Assembly (NCBI RefSeq): GCF_009765865.1
Contig: NZ_LMUQ01000061.1
Coordinates: 128,597-192,596, forward strand
Direction: 5' to 3'
Source: Acidisoma sp. L85
Lineage (GTDB): Bacteria > Pseudomonadota > Alphaproteobacteria > Acetobacterales > Acetobacteraceae
Length of the DNA stretch: 64,000 bases
The notes beneath the pieces are model-generated. The model ran no database searches. It was not told where the DNA came from and worked only from the letters and a program-made list of their open reading frames with translations. Of this stretch, positions 27,358 to 36,897 are shown in pieces. Position 1 is the stretch's first letter; the number at the start of each line of letters is the position of its first letter. The position numbers were made by a program, and so were the translations under genes.

Positions 27358-27942
27358 TCAGCCGATGGTGATCTTCGTGGCGGACACGAAATCATAAGGT
27401 GGCACGCCGAGATTCTGCTTCGCCGGGCCGCTGCGGACACGACCGGAGACGTCATACTCGCTGCCGGTGCAGGGGCAGACCCAGCCGCCCCATTTGCCGC
27501 GATTGTCGGAAGGCTGGTTGCCGGTGGCGACACAGCCGTCAGGCCCACAGGTTCCGTAGACGACGATCCACTCGGGGTGGCCGGTCTTGACGCGGGACAG
27601 GTCAGACGCGCGATCGCGGAGCTGGAGAATATCGACATTGGCCATGGCGGTGATCTCCGCCGGGCTGCGGTGACGGACCAGGATGGGCTTGCCCTGCCAG
27701 ATCACGGTGATGCCGGAGCCCACGGGGATCGCCGCGAGATCGACGCTGACCGCGGTTCGCGCCATGAGGTTCTTCGACGGGTCCATGGTGTCGAGGAACG
27801 GCCATATCGCCGTGCCGAGACCGACCACGAGCGAGGCGCCAAGTGTCATTTTGAGGAAATCGCGGCGCGGACCCGGATGGTCCTCGTGATGCGCCGCCGC
27901 CGCGGCTCCGGTCGCCACCGTTTCGGGAGCAGGTCCAGCCAT
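27358..27942 (-). CDS. petA: Rieske-type protein of a bc1 complex lacking both histidine cluster ligands
   Basis: A 194-residue protein from ATG 27942. It has a Tat-type N-terminus ([19 protein letters not shown]), one membrane anchor (about 31-50), a hinge and a Rieske fold. The alignment with bc1 Rieske proteins is clear: [41 protein letters not shown]. The two cluster boxes should read C-T-H-L-G-C and C-P-C-H-G-S; here they are CGPDGC (132-137) and CPCTGS (156-161). All four Cys remain, but the ligand histidines are Pro134 (CCT, 27541-27543) and Thr159 (ACC, 27466-27468). A standard Rieske cluster cannot form; a four-Cys cluster, a disulfide pair or no cluster are the alternatives. The frame is intact, so this is not ordinary pseudogene decay. 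First gene of petABC-mtnP. Confidence 0.9.
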   Translation of the reverse strand: MAGPAPETVATGAAAAAHHEDHPGPRRDFLKMTLGASLVVGLGTAIWPFLDTMDPSKNLMARTAVSVDLAAIPVGSGITVIWQGKPILVRHRSPAEITAMANVDILQLRDRASDLSRVKTGHPEWIVVYGTCGPDGCVATGNQPSDNRGKWGGWVCPCTGSEYDVSGRVRSGPAKQNLGVPPYDFVSATKITIG

Positions 27943-28100
27943 CCACCACCTCGATCCATGCCGGACGCCGTCCGAAGGCACCACGTCGCCCGCTGCATGC
28001 TTCAACAGCAGAGACGGACGCGTGGCAAGTCGTTGACCGGATACTAGAAGCCCGGCCCGATCCCTGGCAACACGCCAGGGCAACACAGAGAGCCCGAACG

Positions 28101-28997
28101 ATGGACGATCCCGCCTCGGAGGCGAGCGAACATGCCGCATTGCGCGAGCCCGTGGCCGAGTGGTTCCGCGATCTGCGCGACCTGATTCGCGCCGAATTCG
28201 AGGCGATCGAGGCGGAGCAGACTGGTCCGCTCGCCGATCGCGCCGCCGGGCGATTCGAGGAAAAGCCATGGCAGCGCCCGACCGAAGATGGCAGCGACGG
28301 CGGCGGCGGCGTGATGAGCGTGATGCGTGGCCGGGTGTTCGAGAAGGTCGGCGTCAATATCTCGACGGTCTGGGGCGAATTCGGCGAGGAGATGCGCCGG
28401 GCGATCCCGGGCGCCGCGGAGGATCCGCGGTTCTGGGCCTCGGGGATCAGCGTGGTGGCCCATCTCCAGAGCCCGCTCGTGCCGGCGGTGCATATGAACA
28501 CGCGGATGATCTTCACGCGGGAGGGCTGGTTCGCGGGGGGCGCGGATCTGACGCCGATGCGCCTCGAGTCGCCATCGGCGGTTGAGGATGCGGCGGCGTT
28601 TCACGAGGCGTTGCGCGGGGCCTGCGAGGGCTACGGGGCGGAACTCTATCCGCGATTCAAGGAGTGGTGCGACCGCTACTTCTATCTGCCGCACCGGAAG
28701 GAGCCGCGCGGTGCGGGTGGGATTTTCTACGACCACTATCGCAGCGGCGACGTCCAACGCGATTTCGCCTTCACCCGCGATGTGGGGCTCGCCTTTCTGC
28801 GCGGCTATGCGGCGATTGTGCGCCACCGCATGGGGCAAGCCTGGACCGCAGAGGAGCGCGACCACCAGCTTGTCCGCCGGGGGCGCTACGTGGAGTTCAA
28901 CCTGCTGCACGATCGCGGCACGCTGTTCGGATTGAAGACCGGCGGCAATATCGAGGCGATCCTGATGAGCCTGCCACCCGAGGTTCGATGGCCTTGA
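28101..28997 (+). CDS. hemF: Oxygen-dependent coproporphyrinogen III oxidase
   Basis: Heme synthesis enzyme that decarboxylates coproporphyrinogen III to protoporphyrinogen IX using oxygen; soluble homodimer. It has 298 residues from ATG 28101. Conserved pieces: [20 protein letters not shown] with its metal/substrate histidine, [32 protein letters not shown], and near the end [33 protein letters not shown]. It is divergent from petA with a 158-base spacer, so the heme supply gene and the cytochrome operon share a promoter region. Repeat copy 4 follows it. Confidence 0.96.
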   Translation: MDDPASEASEHAALREPVAEWFRDLRDLIRAEFEAIEAEQTGPLADRAAGRFEEKPWQRPTEDGSDGGGGVMSVMRGRVFEKVGVNISTVWGEFGEEMRRAIPGAAEDPRFWASGISVVAHLQSPLVPAVHMNTRMIFTREGWFAGGADLTPMRLESPSAVEDAAAFHEALRGACEGYGAELYPRFKEWCDRYFYLPHRKEPRGAGGIFYDHYRSGDVQRDFAFTRDVGLAFLRGYAAIVRHRMGQAWTAEERDHQLVRRGRYVEFNLLHDRGTLFGLKTGGNIEAILMSLPPEVRWP

Positions 28998-29037
28998 GGC
29001 GTGGCGTGGCGCGGTCGCCCCTCGTCCCCCCACTTCT

Positions 29038-29125
29038 CGTTATCCTCGGCGAAGGCCGAGGATCCACGCCTTTGATCGCGGCGTAAAAGGAAGGCGTGGA
29101 TGGCACGCCTTCGCGTGCCATGACG
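29038..29125 (+). repeat. Dispersed palindromic repeat, copy 4
   Basis: Begins CGTTATCCTCGGCGAAGGCC and ends GCCTTCGCGTGCCATGACG. It lies between the convergent hemF and flavin reductase genes. Confidence 0.8.
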
Positions 29126-29173
29126 GGGGTGGGTGCTTCGGCCGATTGGACAAAGACCCGGCAGGCGGCGCCC

Positions 29174-29785
29174 CTAACGCGGGCGGACCATTTCGAAGAG
29201 GCTCAAGACTTCCGTGTAGTCGCCGCGATAGCCGCAGCGGGCGATGGTGTGGGCGGCGGCAGTGTCGAAACGGCCGTTGGTCAGGAAAGTCGGGTCGATG
29301 TGCACGCCAACCACCTGGCCGATGACCATCCAATGCGAACCCTCGCGGCCATCGATGTCCCGCAGGCGCTCGATCGAGATGCTGCGGCATTCGAGTGCCG
29401 AGGGAGCGGCGGCCACGCGTGGCGGCTTGACGAGCCTGGAGGGCGCGGCGGCGAGGCCCGCGAGCACCATCTCATCGACATCAGGATCAACCACGGCGGA
29501 GGTGATGTTCATCGCCTCGGCGAGCGGGCGCACCGTGAGATTGGCGACGAATTCTCCGGTATCCGAGACGTTACGGACGCTGTCCTTCCAGCCCTCGCTG
29601 CAAAACATCACCATGGGCGGCCGGTCGCAGACCATGTTGAAGAAGCTGTAGGGCGCGAGATTGACCACGCCCTCGGTGCTCAGCGTGCTGATCCAGCCGA
29701 TCGGGCGGGGTGCCACGATCGCCTTGAGGGGGTCATGGGGCAGCCGGTGGCCGCTCGCGGGCTCGTAGAAATGGGTGTCTTGCAT
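29174..29785 (-). CDS. Flavin reductase-like (split-barrel FMN-binding) protein
   Basis: A 203-residue protein of the flavin reductase-like/DIM6-NTAB flavoprotein family, which binds FMN in a split beta-barrel. Members reduce free flavin for partner oxygenases or have unknown electron-transfer roles. The start is ATG 29785; a longer frame to 29869 adds an unrelated leader. The family hallmark is IVAPRPIGWISTLSTEGVVNLAPYSFFN, followed by DRPPMVMFCS, KDSVRNVSDTGEFVANL and the HWMVIGQVVGVHID strand. No oxygenase partner is adjacent. It is divergent from rplU across 194 bases that hold the ribosomal protein promoter. Confidence 0.88.
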   Translation of the reverse strand: MQDTHFYEPASGHRLPHDPLKAIVAPRPIGWISTLSTEGVVNLAPYSFFNMVCDRPPMVMFCSEGWKDSVRNVSDTGEFVANLTVRPLAEAMNITSAVVDPDVDEMVLAGLAAAPSRLVKPPRVAAAPSALECRSISIERLRDIDGREGSHWMVIGQVVGVHIDPTFLTNGRFDTAAAHTIARCGYRGDYTEVLSLFEMVRPR

Positions 29786-29979
29786 GACGCCTGGATATCG
29801 TGCCCATGGCGGCTTGGCCATGCACGGCGCCGTCACGCATGGGCGAGTGGCGCCGCCTTTTCTTGACATCCGGCCCCCGGCGCGCGTAAGGGCCGCCGGC
29901 TGGAGTGCGGCTTGCCCGCGCCTGGCCTCATAAAAAGAAGCCGCTCCAACGAGGGCGCAGCAAAGAGAGATATAGGACT

Positions 29980-30297
29980 ATGTTCGCAGTCATCCGCACG
30001 GGCGGAAAGCAGTATCGTGTCGTGCCGAACGCCATCCTGAAGGTCGAGAAGCTCGAGGCCGAGGCTGGCAGCACGATTACCCTCGATGAGGTTCTCGCGA
30101 TCGGCGAGGAAGGCGGCGCGGTTTCGATCGGCGCTCCGCTGGTCGCCGGCGCCTCGGTTACGGCGACCGTTGTCGCGCAGGACCGGCTCGACAAGATCAT
30201 CATCTTCAAGAAGCGCCGCCGGCAGAACAGCCGCCGGAAGAACGGCCATCGCCAGCACGTCACCGTGCTGCGCATCGGCGAAATCGTCGCGGCCTAA
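29980..30297 (+). CDS. rplU: 50S ribosomal protein L21
   Basis: 105-residue large-subunit ribosomal protein that contacts 23S rRNA. Start at ATG 29980 ([14 protein letters not shown]), preceded by AGGA; the upstream in-frame codons from 29905 are leader. It ends with the typical basic C-terminal part [17 protein letters not shown] and [10 protein letters not shown]. First gene of rplU-rpmA, followed by obgE and proB, a conserved bacterial order linking ribosome assembly factors. Confidence 0.97.
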   Translation: MFAVIRTGGKQYRVVPNAILKVEKLEAEAGSTITLDEVLAIGEEGGAVSIGAPLVAGASVTATVVAQDRLDKIIIFKKRRRQNSRRKNGHRQHVTVLRIGEIVAA

Positions 30298-30321
30298 CCG
30301 CTTCATACAGGAGACACAGCA

Positions 30322-30588
30322 ATGGCTCACAAAAAGGCCGGCGGCTCGTCCCGTAACGGGCGCGATACCGCGGGACGCCGCCTCGGCGTCAAGAAGTTCG
30401 GCGGCGAGAGCGTCGTTGCCGGCAACATCATCATTCGGCAGCGCGGCACCAAGATGAAGCCGGCGGCCAATGTCGGTCTGGGCAAGGACCACACGATCTT
30501 CGCTCTGGTGGACGGCCATGTCCGCTTCGAGAAGAAGGCCGAGCGGGTCCATGTCTCGGTCGTGCCGCTGGCCGTCGCCGCCGAATAG
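30322..30588 (+). CDS. rpmA: 50S ribosomal protein L27
   Basis: 88-residue ribosomal protein whose N-terminus reaches the peptidyl-transferase centre. Begins [20 protein letters not shown] and continues with [22 protein letters not shown], as in nearly all L27. There is no N-terminal presequence needing cleavage, unlike Firmicutes. It is 24 bases after rplU, with GGAGAC before the start. A strong intrinsic terminator follows. Confidence 0.98.
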   Translation: MAHKKAGGSSRNGRDTAGRRLGVKKFGGESVVAGNIIIRQRGTKMKPAANVGLGKDHTIFALVDGHVRFEKKAERVHVSVVPLAVAAE

Positions 30589-30607
30589 CCGCCGCCTCTT
30601 CGATTGA

Positions 30608-31731
<1,124 letters not shown>

Positions 31732-31732
<1 letters not shown>

Positions 31733-32853
31733 TGTCTCCCCTGCCCCGCATCGCCGACGCCCGACGCCTGGTTGTCAAACTCGGCAGCGCGCTGGTGGTG
31801 GATCAAGACGGCGCCTCGCCGCGCTCGGCCTGGCTTGCCGAGGTCGCCGCCGATATCGCCGAGCTACGGCGTGGAGGGACCGAGGTCATCATCGTGTCCT
31901 CAGGCGCCATCGCCCTCGCCCGGCGCAGCCTTGGGCTCACCCAGGCGCGGCTGCGGCTGGAGGAGAAGCAGGCAGCCGCCGCTGTCGGCCAGATCCGTCT
32001 CGCCCAGGCGTGGAGCGAGTGTCTGTCGGCGCAAGACCTTACCGCCGCGCAACTGCTGCTGACGATCGAGGATAGCGAGGACCGGCGGCGCTACCTCAAT
32101 GCCCGTGCGACTTTGACGACATTGCTCGGCCTCGGCTGCGTGCCGGTGATCAACGAGAACGACACGGTGGCGACGGCGGAGATCCGCTTCGGCGACAATG
32201 ACCGGCTGGCCGCGCGTGTCGCCGAGATGGTGCAGGCGGATCAGTTGGTGCTGTTCTCCGACATCGACGGCCTCTACACCGCCGATCCACGCCGTGATCC
32301 CGCTGCGACGCATATTCCCGTCGTCCAGGGCGTGACCGCCGAGATCGATGTGATGGGGGGCGAGCCGCCACCGGGCTATTCGTCCGGCGGGATGCGGACC
32401 AAGCTCGCCGCCGCGCGGATCGCGACCGGGGCGGGCTGCGCCATGGCAATTGCGCTCGGCCATATGCCGCATCCGTTGCGGGCCTTGGCGGAGGGCGCGC
32501 GCTGCACCTGGTTCTTGCCGAGTGCCGATGGCCGCTCCGCGCGGAAGCGCTGGATCGCCGGCAGTTTGCAACCCTTGGGCGCCGTCACCGTCGATGCCGG
32601 CGCAGCCCGCGCCTTGGTCGGCGGGCGGTCGCTGCTGCCGGCCGGGGTGCGCGCGGTGACCGGCGCCTTCGCGCGGGGCGATGCCCTGCGCGTGCAGGGG
32701 CCCGATGGGGCGGAGGTCGCGCGCGGCCTCTCTGCCTATAACAGTGAGGACGCCCGGCGCATCATCGGCCACCGCTCCGAGGAGATTGAAGCGATCCTCG
32801 GCTGGCGCGGTCGCGACGAATTGATCCATCGCGACGATCTGGTGCTCGTTTAG
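31732..32853 (+). CDS. proB: Glutamate 5-kinase
   Basis: First enzyme of proline synthesis: phosphorylates glutamate to gamma-glutamyl phosphate; feedback-inhibited by proline. 373 residues in two parts: the amino-acid kinase domain (about 1-260, with RLVVKLGSALV, VSSGAIALARRSLG, NENDTVATAEIRFGDND, FSDIDGLYTADP and GGMRTKLAAARIA) and a C-terminal PUA domain (about 280-370, LPAGVRAVTGAFARGDALRV). Overlaps obgE by one base. proA, the next pathway gene, is not in the window. Confidence 0.97.
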
Positions 32854-32924
32854 CGCGAGACGCTGCCCTCGGTCCGAAACCACTCCTCCGCAAAATCGCC
32901 ACGAAGCCTCGGCATCACCAAGGC

Positions 32925-34124
32925 ATGGATCAGATGACGAGCATTGCCCCGGCCACGGAGCGCATTCGCCAGGACCGCATCGCCCCTGCTGGCAAGGAGG
33001 AAATCGATGCGCTGACCGGTATTCGTGGGGTCGCCGCCTGTCTGGTCATTGCCTACCACGTCTATCCCTCGGAGCAGTTCCCGTGGGGGCTGCATCAACT
33101 GGTGGCGCGGGGCTATCTCGCGGTCGATATCTTCTTCGTGCTGAGCGGCTTCGTGATGGCGCTCAATTACGGGCGTATGTTTCATGACGGCCCGACCGTG
33201 CGTGGCACGCTGATCTTTCTGATGCGGCGTGTCGCGCGGCTCTATCCGCTCTACATCGTCTTCCTCGCGGCGCGTGTGGCTTATTCTTTCGCCGCCTATG
33301 GCAGCATTCAGGTGCCGCACTACTGGTTCGCGATGAATCCGGAGCATCCGGTCAAGGACCTCATCGCCAATTCGCTGATGATCCAATCCTGGGGAATTTC
33401 TCGGGCGATCACCAATCCAACCTGGTCGATCAGCACCGAGTGGGGGGCCTATTTTCTCTTTCCCCTGATGCTGGCACCGATTTTGTTTCGCCGCTGGCCC
33501 TTGGCGCTAGGCGCGGCGCTGATCGGCGTTGGGCTCGTCCTACTGGCCGGCTTCCTCACGCTGCATGACGGGATGGGCCATAACGGGCGGCTCGACGCTT
33601 TCGACGGGCGGACGCTGGTGCCTCTGGTGCGCTGCCTGGGCGGCTTCATCCTCGGACTGGTGACGTATCGGATCTATCGCTGGGCGCCGGTGGCGCAATT
33701 CGCAGGCGGTGGTTTGGGCTGGCTGGTGGTCGTGCTGCTGCTGGGCGGAATTCTGCTGCACGTGACCGATCTCGTGCTGTTCCTGCTGTTTCCGCCGCTC
33801 GTTCTGTGCCTCGCCTGCGATCGTGGCGCGCTGGGAAGGTTCTTTGCCTGGGGGCCGATCTTCCAGTCGGGCGTGCTCTCCTATGCGATCTACGTGCTGC
33901 ACAATGTCTGGATCGGGCCGCTGAACTGGGCGCGCATCGTGCTGCCATTGCAGATGCCGCATTGGGTGGCGGAAAGCGTGATCGCCTTCTGCTTCGTCGT
34001 CAGCCTGTTCGGCGTCGCGATGGCCGCGCATCGCTGGGTGGAGGTACCGGGACGCCGCGTGGTCCGGCGACTGGGCGACTGGCTGCTCAGGCCACGCGGC
34101 GACACCCGTCTCAGTCGTGGATGA
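32925..34124 (+). CDS. Acyltransferase 3 family membrane protein (OafA-like)
   Basis: Integral-membrane O-acyltransferase of 399 residues, with about ten hydrophobic segments. Family marks in order: ALTGIRGVAACLVIAYHVYP (conserved His), GYLAVDIFFVLSGFVMALNYG, RRVARLYPLYIV, SWGISRAITNPTWSISTEWGAYFLFPL, and a late SYAIYVLHNVWIGP. The substrate is unknown; relatives acetylate O-antigen, exopolysaccharide or nodulation factors. It follows proB by 71 bases, and its last 14 bases overlap the convergent lipoprotein gene. Second member of the family in the window (other at 1-922), with the same motif set but clearly different in sequence, so not a recent duplicate. Confidence 0.9.
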   Translation: MDQMTSIAPATERIRQDRIAPAGKEEIDALTGIRGVAACLVIAYHVYPSEQFPWGLHQLVARGYLAVDIFFVLSGFVMALNYGRMFHDGPTVRGTLIFLMRRVARLYPLYIVFLAARVAYSFAAYGSIQVPHYWFAMNPEHPVKDLIANSLMIQSWGISRAITNPTWSISTEWGAYFLFPLMLAPILFRRWPLALGAALIGVGLVLLAGFLTLHDGMGHNGRLDAFDGRTLVPLVRCLGGFILGLVTYRIYRWAPVAQFAGGGLGWLVVVLLLGGILLHVTDLVLFLLFPPLVLCLACDRGALGRFFAWGPIFQSGVLSYAIYVLHNVWIGPLNWARIVLPLQMPHWVAESVIAFCFVVSLFGVAMAAHRWVEVPGRRVVRRLGDWLLRPRGDTRLSRG

Positions 34125-34644
34125 AGGTCGCTTCGATCTCGCCGAACTCGATGCCGAACTTCGTTCCCCATGCGCGGTTCATCATGATCTTCGGCGCCAC
34201 CATCCATTGCCAGTCGTCGAAGTCGAGCGTGTGGTTCGAGCCACTGCTGGCGAGGTCGAAGGTGTAATGCATGCGATAGGCATTGCCTGATTCGCGCCCT
34301 CGCGTGACGCCCACGACGTCCGGCGTGCGTCCGATCCATGTGCCGTCGGCATCGCGCGTGTAAGTCCAGTCGCGATCCTGCGTTTTGCCATCCGAAAAGA
34401 GATAGTGCTCGTGCAGCCGTAGTGTCTGCCCGTCCCAGACACCGTTTTCATCGGCGGTGAATTGCTTCACGACGTCGCCGCCACGCGAGAAGAAGAAACC
34501 GTAGCCTCTCGAATGGCCGTTGTAGAATTGCTCGACATGGAACTGCGGGGTTCGATCAGCGAAGGCGGTAACCGGCTGCCGCGCACAGCCGGCGAGCAGG
34601 AGAAGGGCCGAGCCGGTCGCGGCGAGGCGGGTGGCAAAGCGCAT
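34111..34644 (-). CDS. DUF3833-type lipoprotein
   Basis: A 177-residue putative lipoprotein from ATG 34644. The signal peptide ends in the lipobox LLLAGC, so the mature protein would be lipid-anchored at Cys19. The mature part is rich in aromatic residues and matches the pattern of the DUF3833 family as I remember it: VEQFYNGHSRGYGFFFSRGG, LRLHEHYLFSDGKTQDRDW, YRMHYTFDL, DWQWMVAPKIMMNRAWGTKFG and a C-terminal EIEATFI. The function of this family is unknown; a lipocalin-like beta barrel is likely. Convergent with the acyltransferase, overlapping by 14 bases. Confidence 0.8.
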   Translation of the reverse strand: MRFATRLAATGSALLLLAGCARQPVTAFADRTPQFHVEQFYNGHSRGYGFFFSRGGDVVKQFTADENGVWDGQTLRLHEHYLFSDGKTQDRDWTYTRDADGTWIGRTPDVVGVTRGRESGNAYRMHYTFDLASSGSNHTLDFDDWQWMVAPKIMMNRAWGTKFGIEFGEIEATFIHD

Positions 34645-34719
34645 GAGGCGTCTCCGTGATTCGGCCAATTAACGACGGAGTGGTCTCGGCGGATGCGGGC
34701 CTAGCCGATGACGTGATGA

Positions 34720-35646
34720 CTAAGCCCGGTATTTGGCGGTTGCGCTCGAAGGGCTGGGCCGTGCCAGAGGATGGTGCTCCTCGACGAGCTTCTGCAGCCG
34801 TTCTGCCAGGAGATGCGTGTAAATTTGGGTCGTCGCGATATCGGCATGACCGAGCAGCATCTGCAGGCTGCGCAGATCCGCGCCCCGCGCGAGAAGATGG
34901 GACGCAAAGGAATGCCGCAGCACGTGCGGCGAGACACGCGCCGGATCAATGCCTGCTTTCAGGACGAGTTGCTTGAGTTGCAGAAAGAAAGCCTGGCGCG
35001 TCAACGGCCGAACTCCGTCGCGTCCGGGAAATAGCCAGCGGCCCGGCTTGTTACGCGCCTGGCGCAGTGTCAATGCGGCTTCTCGCGCCGCGTCCGAGAG
35101 CGGCACGATGCGCTCTTTGTTTCCTTTGCCGCGCACGAGGAGCATTTCGGCATTCGCCGTTAGGGCGGCGGCGGGCAAAGCGAGCATCTCCGAGATGCGC
35201 AGGCCGGTCGCATAGAGGATTTCCAGGCCCGCGCGCATCGCAAGCCCGGGCAGGCCCGGCGCGGCGGCGGCTTCCTCCAGCAGCCGATCGACCTCCGCCT
35301 CGGTGAGGTTCTTCGGCAATGACGGATGAAGCCTCGGCGAATCGAGGAGCCGCGCAGGGTCGTCCTTGCGCAGGCCCTCCCGCAGAAGAAATTTGTGGAA
35401 CTGGCGTATCGACGCGAGGCGCCGCGCCTGGGTACGTGCCGACAGGCCGGCGGCCGTGATGGCGGCGAGGTAGTCGCGTAAAGCCGCCTGATCCGCGCCG
35501 CCCAATCCCAGGCCGCGTGCCGCCAGATGCGCCGCCAGATCCTCGAGATCGGCGCGATAGGCGGCGAGCGTGTTGCGCGCGGCGCCGCGCTCGGCGGCCA
35601 TCATCTCGAGGAAGGCTTCCAGGTGGCGGGTGCCGCTACCGCTCAT
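34720..35646 (-). CDS. xerD: Tyrosine recombinase XerD
   Basis: Site-specific recombinase that, with XerC, resolves chromosome dimers at dif. 308 residues from ATG 35646, overlapping the upstream FUSC gene by ATGA. N-terminal SAM-like DNA-binding domain (about 1-95, FLEMMAAERGAARNTLAAYRADL), catalytic domain with TGLRISEML (Arg), KGNKERIVPL (Lys), HVLRHSFASHLL (His-x-x-Arg), LGHADIATTQIYTHL (His and the nucleophile Tyr). Standard length, and not near any mobile-element features, so it is the housekeeping enzyme rather than an integrase. No dif site is assignable here. Confidence 0.93.
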   Translation of the reverse strand: MSGSGTRHLEAFLEMMAAERGAARNTLAAYRADLEDLAAHLAARGLGLGGADQAALRDYLAAITAAGLSARTQARRLASIRQFHKFLLREGLRKDDPARLLDSPRLHPSLPKNLTEAEVDRLLEEAAAAPGLPGLAMRAGLEILYATGLRISEMLALPAAALTANAEMLLVRGKGNKERIVPLSDAAREAALTLRQARNKPGRWLFPGRDGVRPLTRQAFFLQLKQLVLKAGIDPARVSPHVLRHSFASHLLARGADLRSLQMLLGHADIATTQIYTHLLAERLQKLVEEHHPLARPSPSSATAKYRA

Positions 35647-36713
35647 GGGGGCACGGCTTCCCGTCGCGGCATGAAGGCGAGCGCCGCCAGAAGGCCAAGG
35701 GCGCCGCCGATCAGCGTCTCCCAGCCGCGCGACAACAGCAGGCCGATGGAGGAGGCCTGGCCGGTCGCGTAAAGTGTGATGATCAGCGCGAAGGCATAGG
35801 CGCCGCAGGCGATGTCGTAGCGCTCGGGCAGCGCCATGGCATAAATCACCATGGCCACGGCGGCCGCGGCGAAGACCAGCACGGGCAGGTCCGTCGCGAC
35901 CGGCAAAAGGGCGAGACCAAGCGGCACGCCCACCGCTGTTCCCAGGATGCGCCGCCGCACGCGCAGCAGCGTCGAGGCCCGTGAGCCCGCGATGACATAG
36001 GTGCAGGCGGTGATGGCCCAGGCGGATTCCTGCAACCTGACCGCATCGCTCAGAAGCACGATCACCAGTGCCGAGGCGGCCCCCTGCAGACCCATCCGAA
36101 CGGCGACGCTTTGGGGCGTGAGACCGGCGGGGATCGGCTCTTCACGTGCCAGAGCGGGATGTTCGGCGGGTCCGCTGAGCACCCGGGGCACCACCGCCGC
36201 GACCATGGCGACGAGTCCGGCGACGGCAACCATCGGCAAGTCATCGAGTTTCACGCCGGCGGTGAAGGCGTAGAGCTGGCCCATGAAGATCTGCGAGCCG
36301 ATGCCCGCGCCCAGCACGCCGTAGCGGCGCATATAGCCGACGGCGAAGGCACCGATCAGCAACGCTGCCTCGGGACCCGGCAGGTCCGGCCCGGTCAGCA
36401 ACGACCCCAGGAGTATCATGAGGACGGCACCGACCATGCCGGCCGCGACGAGAACCAGAAGATCCCGCGACGAGTCCGCCCGCTTGATCCGCGCTTCCGA
36501 GACGCTCGCCCAGAGGGCTATGCCGGCGGCCAAGACTGGAATGGCGGCGCGGCCATGCAAGCCCGGGGCGAGTCCCGGCAGGGCGCCGAGCATCCAGGCG
36601 ACGGCATAGGCGCTGACGAGGCGAAGCCCCTTGATGCGGCGATGCGTGCCGGGGTCGACCCGATCCAGCCAGGCCGTCACTGCAGAGAATGAAAAGCCGT
36701 GCACCGATCTCAC
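35643..36713 (-). CDS. FUSC-like aromatic-acid-exporter type membrane protein
   Basis: Integral membrane protein of about 356 residues with two hydrophobic blocks of five to six helices each, the layout of the FUSC/aromatic acid exporter (AaeB, YccS-like) superfamily. Segments: LRLVSAYAVAWMLGALPGL, AAIPVLAAGIALWASVSEAR, AAGMVGAVLMILLGSLL, then MGLQGAASALVIVLLSDAV, ESAWAITACTYVIAGSRAS, RRRILGTAVGVPLGLALLP and ETLIGGALGLLAALAF. The helices after ESAWA and the RRRILGT loop are characteristic. No large cytosolic domain, so it is the small version. The start is uncertain: no ATG; GTG 36713 lies 10 bases after the stop of the preceding small gene and fits translational coupling. Confidence 0.75.
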   Translation of the reverse strand: MRSVHGFSFSAVTAWLDRVDPGTHRRIKGLRLVSAYAVAWMLGALPGLAPGLHGRAAIPVLAAGIALWASVSEARIKRADSSRDLLVLVAAGMVGAVLMILLGSLLTGPDLPGPEAALLIGAFAVGYMRRYGVLGAGIGSQIFMGQLYAFTAGVKLDDLPMVAVAGLVAMVAAVVPRVLSGPAEHPALAREEPIPAGLTPQSVAVRMGLQGAASALVIVLLSDAVRLQESAWAITACTYVIAGSRASTLLRVRRRILGTAVGVPLGLALLPVATDLPVLVFAAAAVAMVIYAMALPERYDIACGAYAFALIITLYATGQASSIGLLLSRGWETLIGGALGLLAALAFMPRREAVPP

Positions 36714-36723
36714 GGCATCATCG

Positions 36724-36867
36724 TCACTGGGCGCCGACAGCGCTCGTCGGCAAAGTCTGGTGCACGGGGTGCTGGTGAAGCGGGAGGGGAAATAGCCCAA
36801 GCGCCAGGAATCCGCCGATGACCACGATCAGCAGGAAGACGATGAGAATCAGAACATATTGGCGCAT
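36724..36867 (-). CDS. 47-residue single-span membrane protein
   Basis: Small open frame with ATG at 36865-36867 and TGA at 36724-36726. Residues 4-27 form one strongly hydrophobic helix (YVLILIVFLLIVVIGGFLAL), followed by a short Pro/His-rich tail (LFPLPLHQHPVHQ). It lies 10 bases upstream of the FUSC-type gene, which has no ATG of its own, so coupled translation is likely. It is divergent from aroKB. The hydrophobic block with regular codon use argues for a real gene. Function unknown; perhaps a small accessory of the transporter (inference). Not previously named as far as I know. Confidence 0.6.
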   Translation of the reverse strand: MRQYVLILIVFLLIVVIGGFLALGLFPLPLHQHPVHQTLPTSAVGAQ

Positions 36868-36897
36868 CCGGGTGGTCTGCCCTCCGAAACCGAGGCT

